Source: Yoonia maritima (GTDB taxonomy: Bacteria > Pseudomonadota > Alphaproteobacteria > Rhodobacterales > Rhodobacteraceae). Taken from it: a stretch of 64,000 bases of DNA. The notes beneath the pieces are model-generated. The model was not told where the DNA came from. It saw nothing but the letters and a program-made list of their open reading frames with translations, and did not search any database. Each line of letters begins with the position of its first letter. Positions within the stretch are counted from its first letter, which is position 1. Shown here one piece after another: positions 33,094 through 41,388 of the stretch. The translations under genes were made by a program, and so were the position numbers. The stretch lies in the NCBI RefSeq assembly GCF_003003285.1, contig NZ_PVTP01000013.1, positions 1 to 64,000 on the forward strand, written 5' to 3'.

Positions 33094-33387
33094 ATGGACG
33101 ACCAAACTCGCATCGAAATCGAAGCCGCCGCATTCCGCCGCCTGCGCCAGCACCTTCTTGAAGATCGGCCCGACGCGCAAAACATCGACATGATGAACCT
33201 TGCCGGGTTCTGCCGGAACTGCCTGTCGCGCTGGTACCAAGAAGCAGCTAACGAACGCGGCATCGAAATGGACAAAGAGCAAGGCCGCGAAGCGTTCTAC
33301 GGCATGCCGTTTTCCGAGTGGAAAGCGAAGCACCAGACCGAAGCGAGTGCTGAAGCAAAAGAAGCGTTCAAGAAGTCACATGGGTGA
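33094..33387 (+). CDS. DUF1244 domain-containing protein
   Basis: A 97-residue protein with the conserved DUF1244 core MDDQTRIEIEAAAFRRLRQHLLEDRPDAQNIDMMNLAGFCRNCLSRWYQEAA and a C-terminal FYGMPFSEWKAKHQ. Two cysteines in GFCRNCLSRW form a CxxC that could bind a metal. No function is known to me; the family is common in Alphaproteobacteria and Gammaproteobacteria. The start is fixed by ACGGAG 7 bases upstream. It is 11 bases after N-formylglutamate amidohydrolase, so they are probably co-transcribed. Confidence 0.9.
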   Translation: MDDQTRIEIEAAAFRRLRQHLLEDRPDAQNIDMMNLAGFCRNCLSRWYQEAANERGIEMDKEQGREAFYGMPFSEWKAKHQTEASAEAKEAFKKSHG

Positions 33388-33409
33388 GTGATTAAACTGC
33401 GGGAAACCG

Positions 33410-34045
33410 ATGACAAAACTTGAGTTCAATATAGAACAAGCCTCCCAAAGAGAGTTTGAGGACTTTGTTTTCAATCAAAAGGCCCATTCCCACCAGGGTT
33501 TGGTGATCATTTTCGATCCCAAACACAATACGCATCGCTTCATCGAAATGTTTAGGAATGCAGGTAGTCTGCTGGAAAGATATGACCTTACAAACCTTGA
33601 GCGAGGCTGTTGGGCGATGTTTGGCCCGGGTGATAAAGGAAATCTCACCGATTTAATCTGGAACCAAGATATCCCTATCGAAGTCAAAGAAGAACTGATT
33701 ACCTCAATGTACTTCATGTTTCGCGATATTTTCGCGCAACAACCGCTCGGAAATGCCTGTGAGATGTGGTGGGACGGATTGGCCTACGAAATCAATCCAA
33801 TGAAAAGAGCGCAACCAAGCACGAACCTCGAACACCAGCGCATTCAAAATGCGATGTTTGAAACTCTGTCTAAAGTACTCTTAATCGACAGCTACGACTG
33901 CCAAAGCGCAGCCCTACACGGCCTGAACCACGTTCTTCACCCAGACAATGACAGAGTCATTCAAGCATTCATCAACAGGCACCCCGACATGACAGATGAA
34001 GAGATTGAGTATGCCCGAATGTGCTCGAAAGGACTGGCGGCCTGA
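33410..34045 (+). CDS. Protein of unknown function (orphan, A/T-rich)
   Basis: A 211-residue soluble protein that I do not recognise. The N-terminal half is alpha/beta (QGLVIIFDPKHNTHRFIEMF), with a tryptophan-rich middle (RGCWAMFGPGDKGNLTDLIWNQDIP and CEMWWDGLAYEIN) and a helical C-terminal half that reads like a short repeat found in proteins that count on HEAT-like helices (SAALHGLNHVLHPDNDRVIQAFINRHPDMTDEEIEYARMC). Codon use is more A/T-rich than its neighbours, suggesting transfer. It follows DUF1244 by 22 bases and ends before a hairpin. Confidence 0.65.
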   Translation: MTKLEFNIEQASQREFEDFVFNQKAHSHQGLVIIFDPKHNTHRFIEMFRNAGSLLERYDLTNLERGCWAMFGPGDKGNLTDLIWNQDIPIEVKEELITSMYFMFRDIFAQQPLGNACEMWWDGLAYEINPMKRAQPSTNLEHQRIQNAMFETLSKVLLIDSYDCQSAALHGLNHVLHPDNDRVIQAFINRHPDMTDEEIEYARMCSKGLAA

Positions 34046-34069
34046 AGCAGGCACGGACGGCATCGAAAC

Positions 34070-34092
34070 CCACCGGCTCTATTCGCCGGTGG
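34070..34092 (+). terminator. Hairpin after the orphan gene
   Basis: CCACCGGC and GCCGGTGG, 8-bp perfect arms with a 7-base loop, 25 bases after the stop. No uridine run follows on either strand, so it may act as a weak bidirectional terminator between this gene and the D-amino-acid aminotransferase. Confidence 0.5.
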
Positions 34093-34112
34093 ACTTGTGA
34101 ATACGACCGAGA

Positions 34113-34979
34113 TCAAACAGCCAGCTTACGGCTTTCATCCAGATAGATTTCACGCAAGCGCGCTGCGATTGGGCCGGGTGTGCCGGTGCCGATGGATGCA
34201 CCATCGATGTCGACGACGGGCATGACGAATGTGCTGGCCGACGTGATAAATGCTTCATCAGCTTCTTGCGCTTCGGCAATGGTAAAGCTGCGTTCTTCGA
34301 CCTGCATCTGTGCTTCGCGAGCAAAACGCAGAACGGCTGCGCGGGTGATCCCGTGCAAGATCTCATTGCCCAAGTTCCGCGTGATGATGGTATTGCCTTT
34401 AACGATGTAGGCGTTGTTTGACGTGCCTTCGGTCACGGCACCATCTTCGACCATCCACGCATCGTCAGCGCCTGCGGCCTTGGCCATCATCTTACCCATG
34501 GACGGGTACAGCAACTGAACAGTTTTGATGTCACGGCGCGCCCAGCGCTGATCCGCGATCGAGATCACTTTGATCCCTTTCTTGGCCGTTGGGTTGTCAG
34601 CAAGACCAGGTTTGTTCTGGGTGAACAAAACAACAGTTGGCTTCGTCGTTTCCGGATCAGGGAAGGCAAAGTCGCGGTCGTCAGGCGCACCGCGTGTGAT
34701 TTGAAGATAAATCATGCCTTCCTCAATGCCGTTCAAACGCACCAATTCGCGGTGCACGTCCAGCAGATCAGGCAGCGCATCAGGGCGCGGCATGTCTAGT
34801 TCATCCAAAGAACGCTCGAGCCGTTTTGCGTGCCCGTCAAAGTCGATCAGCTTGCCATCTAGGACCGATGTTACCTCGTAAACGCCATCGGCCATCAGGA
34901 AACCGCGATCAAAGATCGAAATCTTGGCTTCGTTTTCAGGTAGGTATTCGCCGTTGACGTAAACTGTGCGCATGGTCAT
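34113..34979 (-). CDS. dat: D-amino-acid aminotransferase (class IV)
   Basis: A 288-residue PLP enzyme of fold type IV. It opens MRTVYVNGEYLPENEAKISIFDRGFLMADGVYEV, has KTVQLLYPSMGKMMAKAAGADDAWMVEDGAVTEGTSNNAYIVKG and the LGNEILHGITRAAVLRFA stretch that precedes the active-site region, all as in D-alanine transaminases. It exchanges the amino group between D-alanine or D-aspartate and 2-oxoglutarate, giving D-glutamate. Its start overlaps the dgcA stop by 4 bp (ATGA), so it is part of the dgcN-dgcA-dat operon. The branched-chain aminotransferase is the main alternative, but the context and the arginine-poor N-terminal region favour D-specificity. Confidence 0.85.
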   Translation of the reverse strand: MTMRTVYVNGEYLPENEAKISIFDRGFLMADGVYEVTSVLDGKLIDFDGHAKRLERSLDELDMPRPDALPDLLDVHRELVRLNGIEEGMIYLQITRGAPDDRDFAFPDPETTKPTVVLFTQNKPGLADNPTAKKGIKVISIADQRWARRDIKTVQLLYPSMGKMMAKAAGADDAWMVEDGAVTEGTSNNAYIVKGNTIITRNLGNEILHGITRAAVLRFAREAQMQVEERSFTIAEAQEADEAFITSASTFVMPVVDIDGASIGTGTPGPIAARLREIYLDESRKLAV

Positions 34980-35935
34980 CCCCATAATGCGGCGGCAGGA
35001 GGGTGCACGCCTTGTTCATCAAAAATAAGTGGTTGATCACGGTCTTCGGCCAATAAGAGCGGGCCGTCAAGGTCCGTAAAGGCCACACCCTGCGCAAGAA
35101 TGGTCGCTGGCGCCATAGCAAGCGACGATCCGACCATGCAACCGACCATAACACCGTAACCCTCAGCGATGGCTTGCTCTTTCAATGCGCGCGCTTCGGT
35201 GAGGCCACCTGTTTTGTCCAGCTTGATGTTCACCATGTCATATTTGCCCTTTAGCGCAGAAAGACTGGTTCGATCATGGCAGCTTTCGTCCGCGCAAACC
35301 GGCAAGGGGCGCGCGATTTCCGCCAGCATTTCGTCCTCCCCAGCAGGCAGTGGCTGTTCAACCATTTGTACGCCAAGCCGGATCAGATGGGGCGCAAGGT
35401 CGGCATAGACATCAGCAGTCCAACCTTCATTTGCATCCACGATAATCCGGGCTTCAGGGGCACCGCGACGAACCGCCTCTAACCGAGCCATATCGTCGGG
35501 CGTACCAAGTTTAATCTTCAGCAACGGACGGAGCGCATTTTTTGCGGCCTGAACCTGCATTGCCTCGGGCGTATCAAGCGACAAAGTATAGGCGGTGATT
35601 TCCGGGCCGGGCGCTGGCAGGCCTAACAAGTCCCAAACCCGTTTTCCGGCTTGCTTGGCTGCATGATCCCAATACGCACAGTCCAATGCATTACGCGCCG
35701 CACCCGCTGGCAAAGCATCTTGCAGGTCACCCCACGCGCCAGAAAAGCCGCTGATCTGTTCTGTCACGCTATCCAAGGTTTCGTCGTAGCGCGCATATGG
35801 CACGCATTCACCCCAACCAACGGCGCCATCGCCGCTAACCGTGACGGTTAGTACCTCTGCCTGCGTGCGAGAACCACGACTGATCGTGAACACCTGCGCG
35901 AGCTGGAATACATCACGCGTCACTTGAATTTTCAT
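34976..35935 (-). CDS. dgcA: N-acetyl-D-glutamate racemase / dipeptide epimerase DgcA
   Basis: A 319-residue member of the enolase superfamily, MLE-like subgroup. The N-terminal capping domain is residues 1-115 and the barrel follows. Metal ligands are in IIVDANEGW, VEQPLPAGEDE and CADESCHD; acid/base lysines are in LLKIKLGTP and NIKLDKTGG. DgcA proteins convert N-acetyl-D-glutamate to N-acetyl-L-glutamate in the marine D-glutamate pathway; close relatives are L-Ala-D/L-Glu epimerases of murein recycling. The adjacent dgcN supports the first reading. An AAAAGG site and ATG at 35935 set the start. Confidence 0.87.
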   Translation of the reverse strand: MKIQVTRDVFQLAQVFTISRGSRTQAEVLTVTVSGDGAVGWGECVPYARYDETLDSVTEQISGFSGAWGDLQDALPAGAARNALDCAYWDHAAKQAGKRVWDLLGLPAPGPEITAYTLSLDTPEAMQVQAAKNALRPLLKIKLGTPDDMARLEAVRRGAPEARIIVDANEGWTADVYADLAPHLIRLGVQMVEQPLPAGEDEMLAEIARPLPVCADESCHDRTSLSALKGKYDMVNIKLDKTGGLTEARALKEQAIAEGYGVMVGCMVGSSLAMAPATILAQGVAFTDLDGPLLLAEDRDQPLIFDEQGVHPPAAALWG

Positions 35936-35968
35936 CGATATGCCTTTTCTTGGTTAGAACGCCGGCGC

Positions 35969-35992
35969 GATCAAATTTAGCTAAATTTGATC
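35969..35992. repeat. Perfect 24-bp palindrome between dgcN and dgcA
   Basis: Each arm is GATCAAATTTAG and its exact complement, with no spacer, ending one base before the dgcN stop codon (35993-35995). The RNA would form a 10-bp, AU-rich stem with an AGCU loop. It may be an operator for a dimeric regulator, a processing signal that sets different levels of dgcN and dgcA, or a weak attenuator. Confidence 0.7.
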
Positions 35993-36994
35993 TTATATCG
36001 CCGCCAATGCATCGACCAGTCGCCCTGCCCCTTGGCGGAACGTGTCGACCGTTGGAAGGCCCATCCGCTCTTCGACCTCTGCCATATATGCTATCGCTTC
36101 GGGCTCAGACATGTGCTGCGTATTCACCGATACGCCCACAACCTGGCAGTCAGGGTTGGCAATACGCGCCATCGAAAGCGCAGTATCACGAAGCGCCTCT
36201 AGGCTCGGCAGTGCGTAGTCAGGCAAACCACGCATATGTGTGCGGGTCGGCTCATGCGCGAGCACCAACGCATCGGGCTGCCCACCGTGGATCAGTGCCA
36301 TTGTCACACCTGAATATGACACGTGAAACAGGCTCCCCTGCCCTTCGATATGATCCCAGTGATCCGGATCGTTATCAGGGGTCAGATACTCCACAGCGCC
36401 CGCCATAAAGTCCGCGATCACCGCATCCAATGGAACACCACCACCTGTGATCAAAATGCCGGTCTGCCCGGTCGGACGGAATGTCGACTTCATGCCGCGC
36501 TTTTGCATCTCTGCGTCCATTGCGAGGCCAGTGTACATCTTGCCAACCGAACAATCCGTACCAACTGCCAAACACCGTTTGCCAGTGCGCTTCTTGCCGT
36601 TCGCGATGGGATAGGCAACCGACGGAATACGCACATCGAACAATGTACGTCCATTCACGCGCGCTGCTGCCATCAGATCATTTTCGTCACGCAGTAGATT
36701 GTGCAAACCAGACGCGACATCGAAGCCCATCTGCAGAGCCTCTACCAAGACGGCCTTCCAAGCGTCCGAAATAACACCGCCGCGGTTCGCCACACCAATC
36801 ACAAGAGTCTTAGCACCTGCTGCTTTGGCCTCTGCCAACGTCATGTCCTTGATGCCGACATCCGCGCCACAACCCGGCATACGGAATTGTCCAACGGCAT
36901 TGTCCGGGCGCCAGTCCTTGATGCCCTGCGCGACCTTCGCGGCAAGCTGATCGGGCGCATCGCCCAGAAACAAAAGGTATGGGGTCTGGATCAT
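35993..36994 (-). CDS. dgcN: D-glutamate N-acetyltransferase DgcN (DUF1611)
   Basis: A 333-residue protein of the DUF1611 family. It begins MIQTPYLLFLGDAPDQLAAKVAQGI, has RMPGCGADVG, GVANRGGVISDAWKAVLVEALQMGFDVASGLHNLL, then a P-loop-like GTDCSVGKMYTGLAMDAEMQKRG and LVLAHEPTRTHMRGLPDYALP. DgcN acetylates D-glutamate using acetyl-CoA, the first step of the marine D-glutamate pathway; DgcA then racemises the product. The start has a CGGAG site. It is the first gene of the dgcN-dgcA-dat operon, and three TGATATCG words lie upstream. Confidence 0.9.
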   Translation of the reverse strand: MIQTPYLLFLGDAPDQLAAKVAQGIKDWRPDNAVGQFRMPGCGADVGIKDMTLAEAKAAGAKTLVIGVANRGGVISDAWKAVLVEALQMGFDVASGLHNLLRDENDLMAAARVNGRTLFDVRIPSVAYPIANGKKRTGKRCLAVGTDCSVGKMYTGLAMDAEMQKRGMKSTFRPTGQTGILITGGGVPLDAVIADFMAGAVEYLTPDNDPDHWDHIEGQGSLFHVSYSGVTMALIHGGQPDALVLAHEPTRTHMRGLPDYALPSLEALRDTALSMARIANPDCQVVGVSVNTQHMSEPEAIAYMAEVEERMGLPTVDTFRQGAGRLVDALAAI

Positions 36995-37019
36995 GGGAAA
37001 CTCCGGATTCGAGGAAAAC

Positions 37020-37111
37020 TGATATCGAGAGAATTGCGCGTCATACCTAGAATGATATCGTTAAGATGACTCTCAATACGAAGCTATACGCAACAATTTT
37101 GCATGATATCG
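37020..37111. promoter_or_regulatory. Three TGATATCG copies upstream of dgcN
   Basis: The octamer TGATATCG occurs at 37020-37027, 37053-37060 and 37104-37111, all in the same orientation on the plus strand, in the non-coding region 26-117 bases before the dgcN start. Its core GATATC is self-complementary, as in operators. Three exact copies within 92 bases are unlikely by chance, so a regulator of the D-glutamate operon may bind here. Confidence 0.45.
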
Positions 37112-37141
37112 CAGTTTAGAACAAATTCTTGCGCTCAATTT

Positions 37142-37164
37142 GTAGGGTGGATCTTGATCCACCC
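37142..37164. repeat. REP-like 23-bp palindromic repeat, copy 2
   Basis: The same 23 bases as at 15552-15574, GTA then GGGTGGATC, TT, GATCCACCC. This copy is 7 bases from the amtB terminator, downstream of the minus-strand amtB gene, again 3' to a minus-strand gene. Two identical copies in 64 kb point to a dispersed repeat. Confidence 0.75.
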
Positions 37165-37171
37165 ATCCAAG

Positions 37172-37198
37172 AAAAAACCCGGGCGCGAACGCCCGGGC
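37172..37198 (-). terminator. Terminator after amtB
   Basis: On the minus strand GCCCGGGCG and CGCCCGGG pair around TTCG, followed by TTTTTT. It comes 28 bases after the amtB stop codon and closes glnK-amtB. Confidence 0.85.
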
Positions 37199-37226
37199 AA
37201 GTATTGAAAAACTGAGAGGAAGGGTA

Positions 37227-38546
37227 TCAGCCTTTCGAGAACTCAGGATAGGCTTCCATGCCCAGCTCGGACACGTCCAGACCGTTGATCTCAGCCTCTT
37301 CAGATACCCGGATACCCATTGTGGATTTCAGGATAATCCAAACGATCAGAGATACGACAAAGACGAAGATACCGATTGCTGCGAAGCCGATGAACTGTGT
37401 CACGAAGCTTGTGCCATCTGTGTAAACAGGCACAACCATCGTACCCCAGAAGCCCGCAACGAGGTGGACTGGAATAGCGCCAACAACGTCGTCGATTTTC
37501 AGGCTGTCCAGCAATGGAACAACGAAGACAACGATTACGCCACCAACAGCACCAATCCAAAGCGCACCGAACAGCGACGGGTCAAGCGGGCCAGCCGTGA
37601 TAGAAACCAGACCAGCAAGCGCACCGTTCAGCACCATGGTCAGATCGACCTTTTTGTACATGACTTGTGTCAGGATCAGCGCTGCAACAGCACCGGCAGC
37701 GGCAGCCATGTTGGTGTTTGCAAAGATGCGGCCAACGTCAGTGATGTCACCAACAGTACCCGCAGCCAACTGCGAACCACCGTTAAAGCCGAACCAACCC
37801 AGCCACAGGATGAATGTACCCAGTGTAGCAAGTGTCAGGTTAGAACCCGGCATTGGGATTGTTTTGCCGTCTTTGTATTTACCGATCCGTGGACCCAGAA
37901 CAAAGGCACCAGCAAGGGCAGCGAAACCACCAGCAGCGTGAACCAGAGTTGAACCAGCGAAGTCAGAAAAGCCCATTTCAGACAAGAAGCCGCCGCCCCA
38001 CTGCCAAGATGCTTCGATTGGGTAGATGAAGCCAGTCAGCACAACAACGAAGATCAGGAATGGCCACAGTTTGATGCGCTCAGCCAAAGTACCAGAAACG
38101 ATCGATGCAGTCGTTGCACAGAACATTAGCTGGAAGAAGAAGTCAGAAGCGACAGATGCGTAATCAAGTGACGCATCAGCAGCAGCCAGCCCTACAGGCT
38201 CTAGTGATGTGATCGAGAAGAACGGGCCAAGCCAGCCTTCGACAAGCCATTCACCTGGGTACATAAGGTTGAAACCAACCAACCAGTACATGATGGACGC
38301 AATTGAAAACAGCGCGATGTTCTTTGTCAGCTGTGTTGTAACGTTCTTAGAGCGCACAAGACCTGCTTCGAGCATGGCAAAACCGGCAGCCATCCAGAAC
38401 ACCAAAAAGCCGCCCACAAGGAACAGCAAGGTCGTCATCAGATACGGGCCGATTTCATCGAATGTTGGCGCGGCATCCTGTGCCAGCGCAAATGTCGGCA
38501 TAAGCGCAAGGCCCGCACCAACAAGAAGAGATTTATTCAGTTTCAT
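37227..38546 (-). CDS. amtB: Ammonium transporter
   Basis: A 439-residue membrane protein with an N-terminal signal sequence (MKLNKSLLVGAGLALMPTFALAQ) and eleven predicted membrane helices. AmtB signatures are GGFLVFWMAAGFAMLEAGLVRSKN, DFAGSTLVHAAGGFAALAGAFVLGPRIG with the pore histidine, and WLGWFGFNGGS. It lets ammonium enter as trimers and is blocked by the PII protein GlnK. The long upstream open reading region is the glnK gene in another frame. Gene order glnK-amtB is conserved; GlnK binds AmtB to regulate it by nitrogen status. Confidence 0.96.
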   Translation of the reverse strand: MKLNKSLLVGAGLALMPTFALAQDAAPTFDEIGPYLMTTLLFLVGGFLVFWMAAGFAMLEAGLVRSKNVTTQLTKNIALFSIASIMYWLVGFNLMYPGEWLVEGWLGPFFSITSLEPVGLAAADASLDYASVASDFFFQLMFCATTASIVSGTLAERIKLWPFLIFVVVLTGFIYPIEASWQWGGGFLSEMGFSDFAGSTLVHAAGGFAALAGAFVLGPRIGKYKDGKTIPMPGSNLTLATLGTFILWLGWFGFNGGSQLAAGTVGDITDVGRIFANTNMAAAAGAVAALILTQVMYKKVDLTMVLNGALAGLVSITAGPLDPSLFGALWIGAVGGVIVVFVVPLLDSLKIDDVVGAIPVHLVAGFWGTMVVPVYTDGTSFVTQFIGFAAIGIFVFVVSLIVWIILKSTMGIRVSEEAEINGLDVSELGMEAYPEFSKG

Positions 38547-38568
38547 TAGTCTGTCCCTTAATTCACGC

Positions 38569-38907
38569 TTAAAGCGCGTCATCGTTTGTCTCGCCGGTGC
38601 GCACGCGAAGGGCGCTTTCAACGTCGAGAACGAAAATCTTGCCGTCACCGATTTTCTCGGTCTTGGCTGTGGATGCGATGGTGGAAACCACCTGTTCGGC
38701 CATTGAATCTGGAACGACGACCTCAAGCTTAACTTTTGGTACAAAATTCACGGCGTATTCGGCACCACGATAAATTTCAGTGTGGCCGGATTGAGAGCCG
38801 AAGCCCTTGATTTCAGACACCATCATGCCGCGCACGCCCACGGTGGTCAGCGCCTCGCGGACCTCCTCGAGTTTAAACGGCTTAATTGTTGCAATGATGA
38901 GTTTCAC
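38569..38907 (-). CDS. glnK: Nitrogen regulatory protein P-II
   Basis: A 112-residue signal protein with MKLIIATIKPFKLEEVREAL, the T-loop GFGSQSGHTEIYRGAEYAVNFVPK with the uridylylation site Tyr51, and the B-loop/C-loop KIGDGKIFV. It reports 2-oxoglutarate and ATP/ADP, and glutamine through uridylylation, and closes AmtB when nitrogen is plentiful. It lies 22 bases before amtB in one operon. The 273-base gap upstream to the penicillin-binding protein gene likely holds its nitrogen-responsive promoter; I could not find a good sigma-54 box there. Confidence 0.96.
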   Translation of the reverse strand: MKLIIATIKPFKLEEVREALTTVGVRGMMVSEIKGFGSQSGHTEIYRGAEYAVNFVPKVKLEVVVPDSMAEQVVSTIASTAKTEKIGDGKIFVLDVESALRVRTGETNDDAL

Positions 38908-39180
38908 GTTCTTCCCCTTGCAAATTCATATGCAAAGCGCTCTTGGCAGCGCCCGCTTGCAAAGAGACAGAAACCGCGTGTAGCCACCGCGAGCAAGACT
39001 CCTGAGGTATCAGATCGCCCCAAAAGCAGGCACGATTGCACAATTTTTGCACAAATAGCCATAAGTGCCTAAATATTTAGCGGCATAAAAACACCGTATC
39101 AGCGACTCATCGCGCTCTACATTTGTGAAAGCCCCCGCTATGGTAGTAAAAAATCAGACAAACAGTCGGTCGGGCAGAAC

Positions 39181-41337
39181 ATGAGTGGAAATGGCAATAA
39201 GCGGACACCTTTGGTGGCCGAAAAGCGCTACCCGGGCAACGGGACAGCGAAAAAGAAACCTGCACCTAAGAAAAAGCCCGTCAAAAAACCAGTAACGCGC
39301 CGCAAGACCGCACCTAAGCGCACCAAACCGCGCGGGTTACTCGGGTGGCTACTTTTTCCATTCATCTGGGCCGCACGCATTATCTGGGCAGTTAGCTGGC
39401 GCCTGGGACTTGTTGTTGGCCTGATTATCGCTGGATTTTCATTCTATTTTGCCGCGCAAATGCCCCCGGTCGACGAATTGATCGACGGTCGCACACGCGG
39501 CTCAGTTACAATGACCGACTACCGTGGCGAAGTATTTGCATGGCGTGGCGATCAATTCGGCGGGATGGTGACTGTTGACACCGTGTCCGGGCACCTTACC
39601 AACGCAGTTGTCGCAACCGAAGATAAACGGTTCTACCGTCATTTTGGGATTTCCCCACGCGGGGTTGCATCCGCAGTGCGCATCAACCTACGCGAAGGAC
39701 GTGGTCCGTTATCGGGTCACGGCGGTTCAACAATAACACAGCAAACAGCAAAGCTGCTTTGCCTTGGTGTACCGTTCGACCCGACCAGATGGGACTCAGA
39801 GGCAGAATATGAAAACGACTGCCGCCAAGGGTCGCTTTGGCGCAAAGCCCGCGAGGCCGTCTTCGCAGTAGGCATGGAACTTGCCTACACCAAAGACGAA
39901 ATCTTAACGATCTATCTCAACCGCGCCTATCTGGGCGCAGGGGCGCGTGGTTTCGAGGCGGCGTCGCAACGATACTTTGGCATTCCCGCTATGGCGCTCA
40001 GCCCTGCGCAATCTGCTATGCTTGCAGGTTTGCTGACCGCACCATCGACATTGGCCCCGACAAGCAACTTACAGCGCTCGCAAAACCGCGCAGCCGTTGT
40101 TGTCGGCCTGATGGAAGATCAGGGCTATCTCAGCCAAGCCCAAGCCGATGAAGCCCGCGCGAACCCCGCGACGCTATCGGAAACCGCACGCGCCAACGCA
40201 GCGACTTTCTTTGCTGACTGGATCATGCGCAGCGGTCCTGAATCGTTCACCCGCAACACAACCGAAGACGTATTTATCCGCACAACGCTTGACCCGGCGA
40301 TCCAAACGGCTGCCGAAGAAGCGATGATCAGTGTCTTTGAAAACGAAGTTCGCGAAGGTTCCGAAGCGCAAGCCGCCATTGTTGTGATGTCCGCAGATGG
40401 TGCTGTCCGCGCAATGGTCGGGGGCCGCAATATCGGCGAAACTGGCGCATTTAACCGCGCGACACAGGCAAACCGTCAGACAGGTTCATCCTTTAAGCCG
40501 TTCATATTCGCCGCAGCACTTGATCTGGGCATGTCACCTTACACGATGATCGACGATGAACGCACATGCTGGAAACGCCGTGGCGCAAGCGATTGGTGCC
40601 CCGAAAATTATGACCGTACGTTCAAAGGTCCGATTACATTGATCCAAGCCTTAGCCGAAAGCCGCAACATCCCTGCGATTGTCCTATCAGAGGACGTTGG
40701 CCGTGAACTGGTACGTAATGTCGCAAATGGATTCGGACTAAACGGTGACTTGGCGGCAGGTCCGGCGTTGGCGCTTGGCGTTTCTGAAAGCACACTGCTG
40801 GACATGACAGGGGCCTACGCCGGCATCCTGAACGGCGGATCGCAAGTGACGCCCTATGGGCTTGTCGACCTGCGCATCCGTGGCGACAGTGAAACCTTGA
40901 TGGATTCTCAGGGCGCGGGCATCGGCGAACGGATCATTGGTCAGGATGCGGCCCGCCAGCTAACGTGGATGATGACGAAAGTCGTCGAAGAAGGCACCGG
41001 GCGGCGCGCACGCATTGATGGATGGCAAATCGCTGGGAAATCCGGAACAACACAGGGTGCGCGCGATGCGTGGTTCATTGGCTTTACCGGTGACTATGTC
41101 ACGGCGGTCTGGATGGGTTATGATGACAACCGCCCGCTAAGCGGCGTAACGGGTGGGGGGCTGCCCGCAACGATCTGGCGTGAAACCATGACACGTGTGC
41201 TTGCTGACAAAAACCCAACGCCCCTTCCAATGACAATCCCGCCAGAACCAGCGCAATCGGGGCTTTTGCATAGCGAAGGCGGCGAAGTGCTGGATCAAGA
41301 CATTCTGAACTTGTTAGATTCGATTGTCGGAAACTAA
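39181..41337 (+). CDS. Class A penicillin-binding protein (bifunctional transglycosylase/transpeptidase)
   Basis: A 718-residue inner-membrane enzyme that makes and crosslinks peptidoglycan. A basic, lysine-rich cytoplasmic N-terminus (residues 1-53) precedes one membrane anchor at about 72-91. The transglycosylase domain has ATEDKRFYRHFG with catalytic Glu147, GGSTITQQ, and RKAREAVFAVGMELAYTKDEILTIYLNR. The transpeptidase domain has the nucleophile Ser436 in TGSSFKPF, an SRN motif in AESRNIPA, and KSGTT at about 620-624. It resembles the shorter Pbp1A/1C-like forms, without the long OB-insert of E. coli PBP1a. It stands alone after the nitrogen genes. Confidence 0.94.
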   Translation: MSGNGNKRTPLVAEKRYPGNGTAKKKPAPKKKPVKKPVTRRKTAPKRTKPRGLLGWLLFPFIWAARIIWAVSWRLGLVVGLIIAGFSFYFAAQMPPVDELIDGRTRGSVTMTDYRGEVFAWRGDQFGGMVTVDTVSGHLTNAVVATEDKRFYRHFGISPRGVASAVRINLREGRGPLSGHGGSTITQQTAKLLCLGVPFDPTRWDSEAEYENDCRQGSLWRKAREAVFAVGMELAYTKDEILTIYLNRAYLGAGARGFEAASQRYFGIPAMALSPAQSAMLAGLLTAPSTLAPTSNLQRSQNRAAVVVGLMEDQGYLSQAQADEARANPATLSETARANAATFFADWIMRSGPESFTRNTTEDVFIRTTLDPAIQTAAEEAMISVFENEVREGSEAQAAIVVMSADGAVRAMVGGRNIGETGAFNRATQANRQTGSSFKPFIFAAALDLGMSPYTMIDDERTCWKRRGASDWCPENYDRTFKGPITLIQALAESRNIPAIVLSEDVGRELVRNVANGFGLNGDLAAGPALALGVSESTLLDMTGAYAGILNGGSQVTPYGLVDLRIRGDSETLMDSQGAGIGERIIGQDAARQLTWMMTKVVEEGTGRRARIDGWQIAGKSGTTQGARDAWFIGFTGDYVTAVWMGYDDNRPLSGVTGGGLPATIWRETMTRVLADKNPTPLPMTIPPEPAQSGLLHSEGGEVLDQDILNLLDSIVGN

Positions 41338-41345
41338 ATCCCGAT

Positions 41346-41381
41346 TTGATTGTCCGACCACCAAGCGTGTCGGGCAATCAA
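41346..41381. terminator. Convergent hairpin after the penicillin-binding protein gene
   Basis: TTGATTGTCCGAC and GTCGGGCAATCAA form 13 pairs, one of them G-T, around a 10-base loop. It lies 8 bases after the stop and 8 bases before the end of the opposite gene. There is no T run on either strand. Confidence 0.55.
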
Positions 41382-41388
41382 CCAAGCG

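Noticed and set aside
38908..39180. Possible sigma-54 promoter before glnK
   Set aside because: The best TGCC...TTTGC pair on the minus strand has wrong spacing and poor -24 match, so I do not report it.
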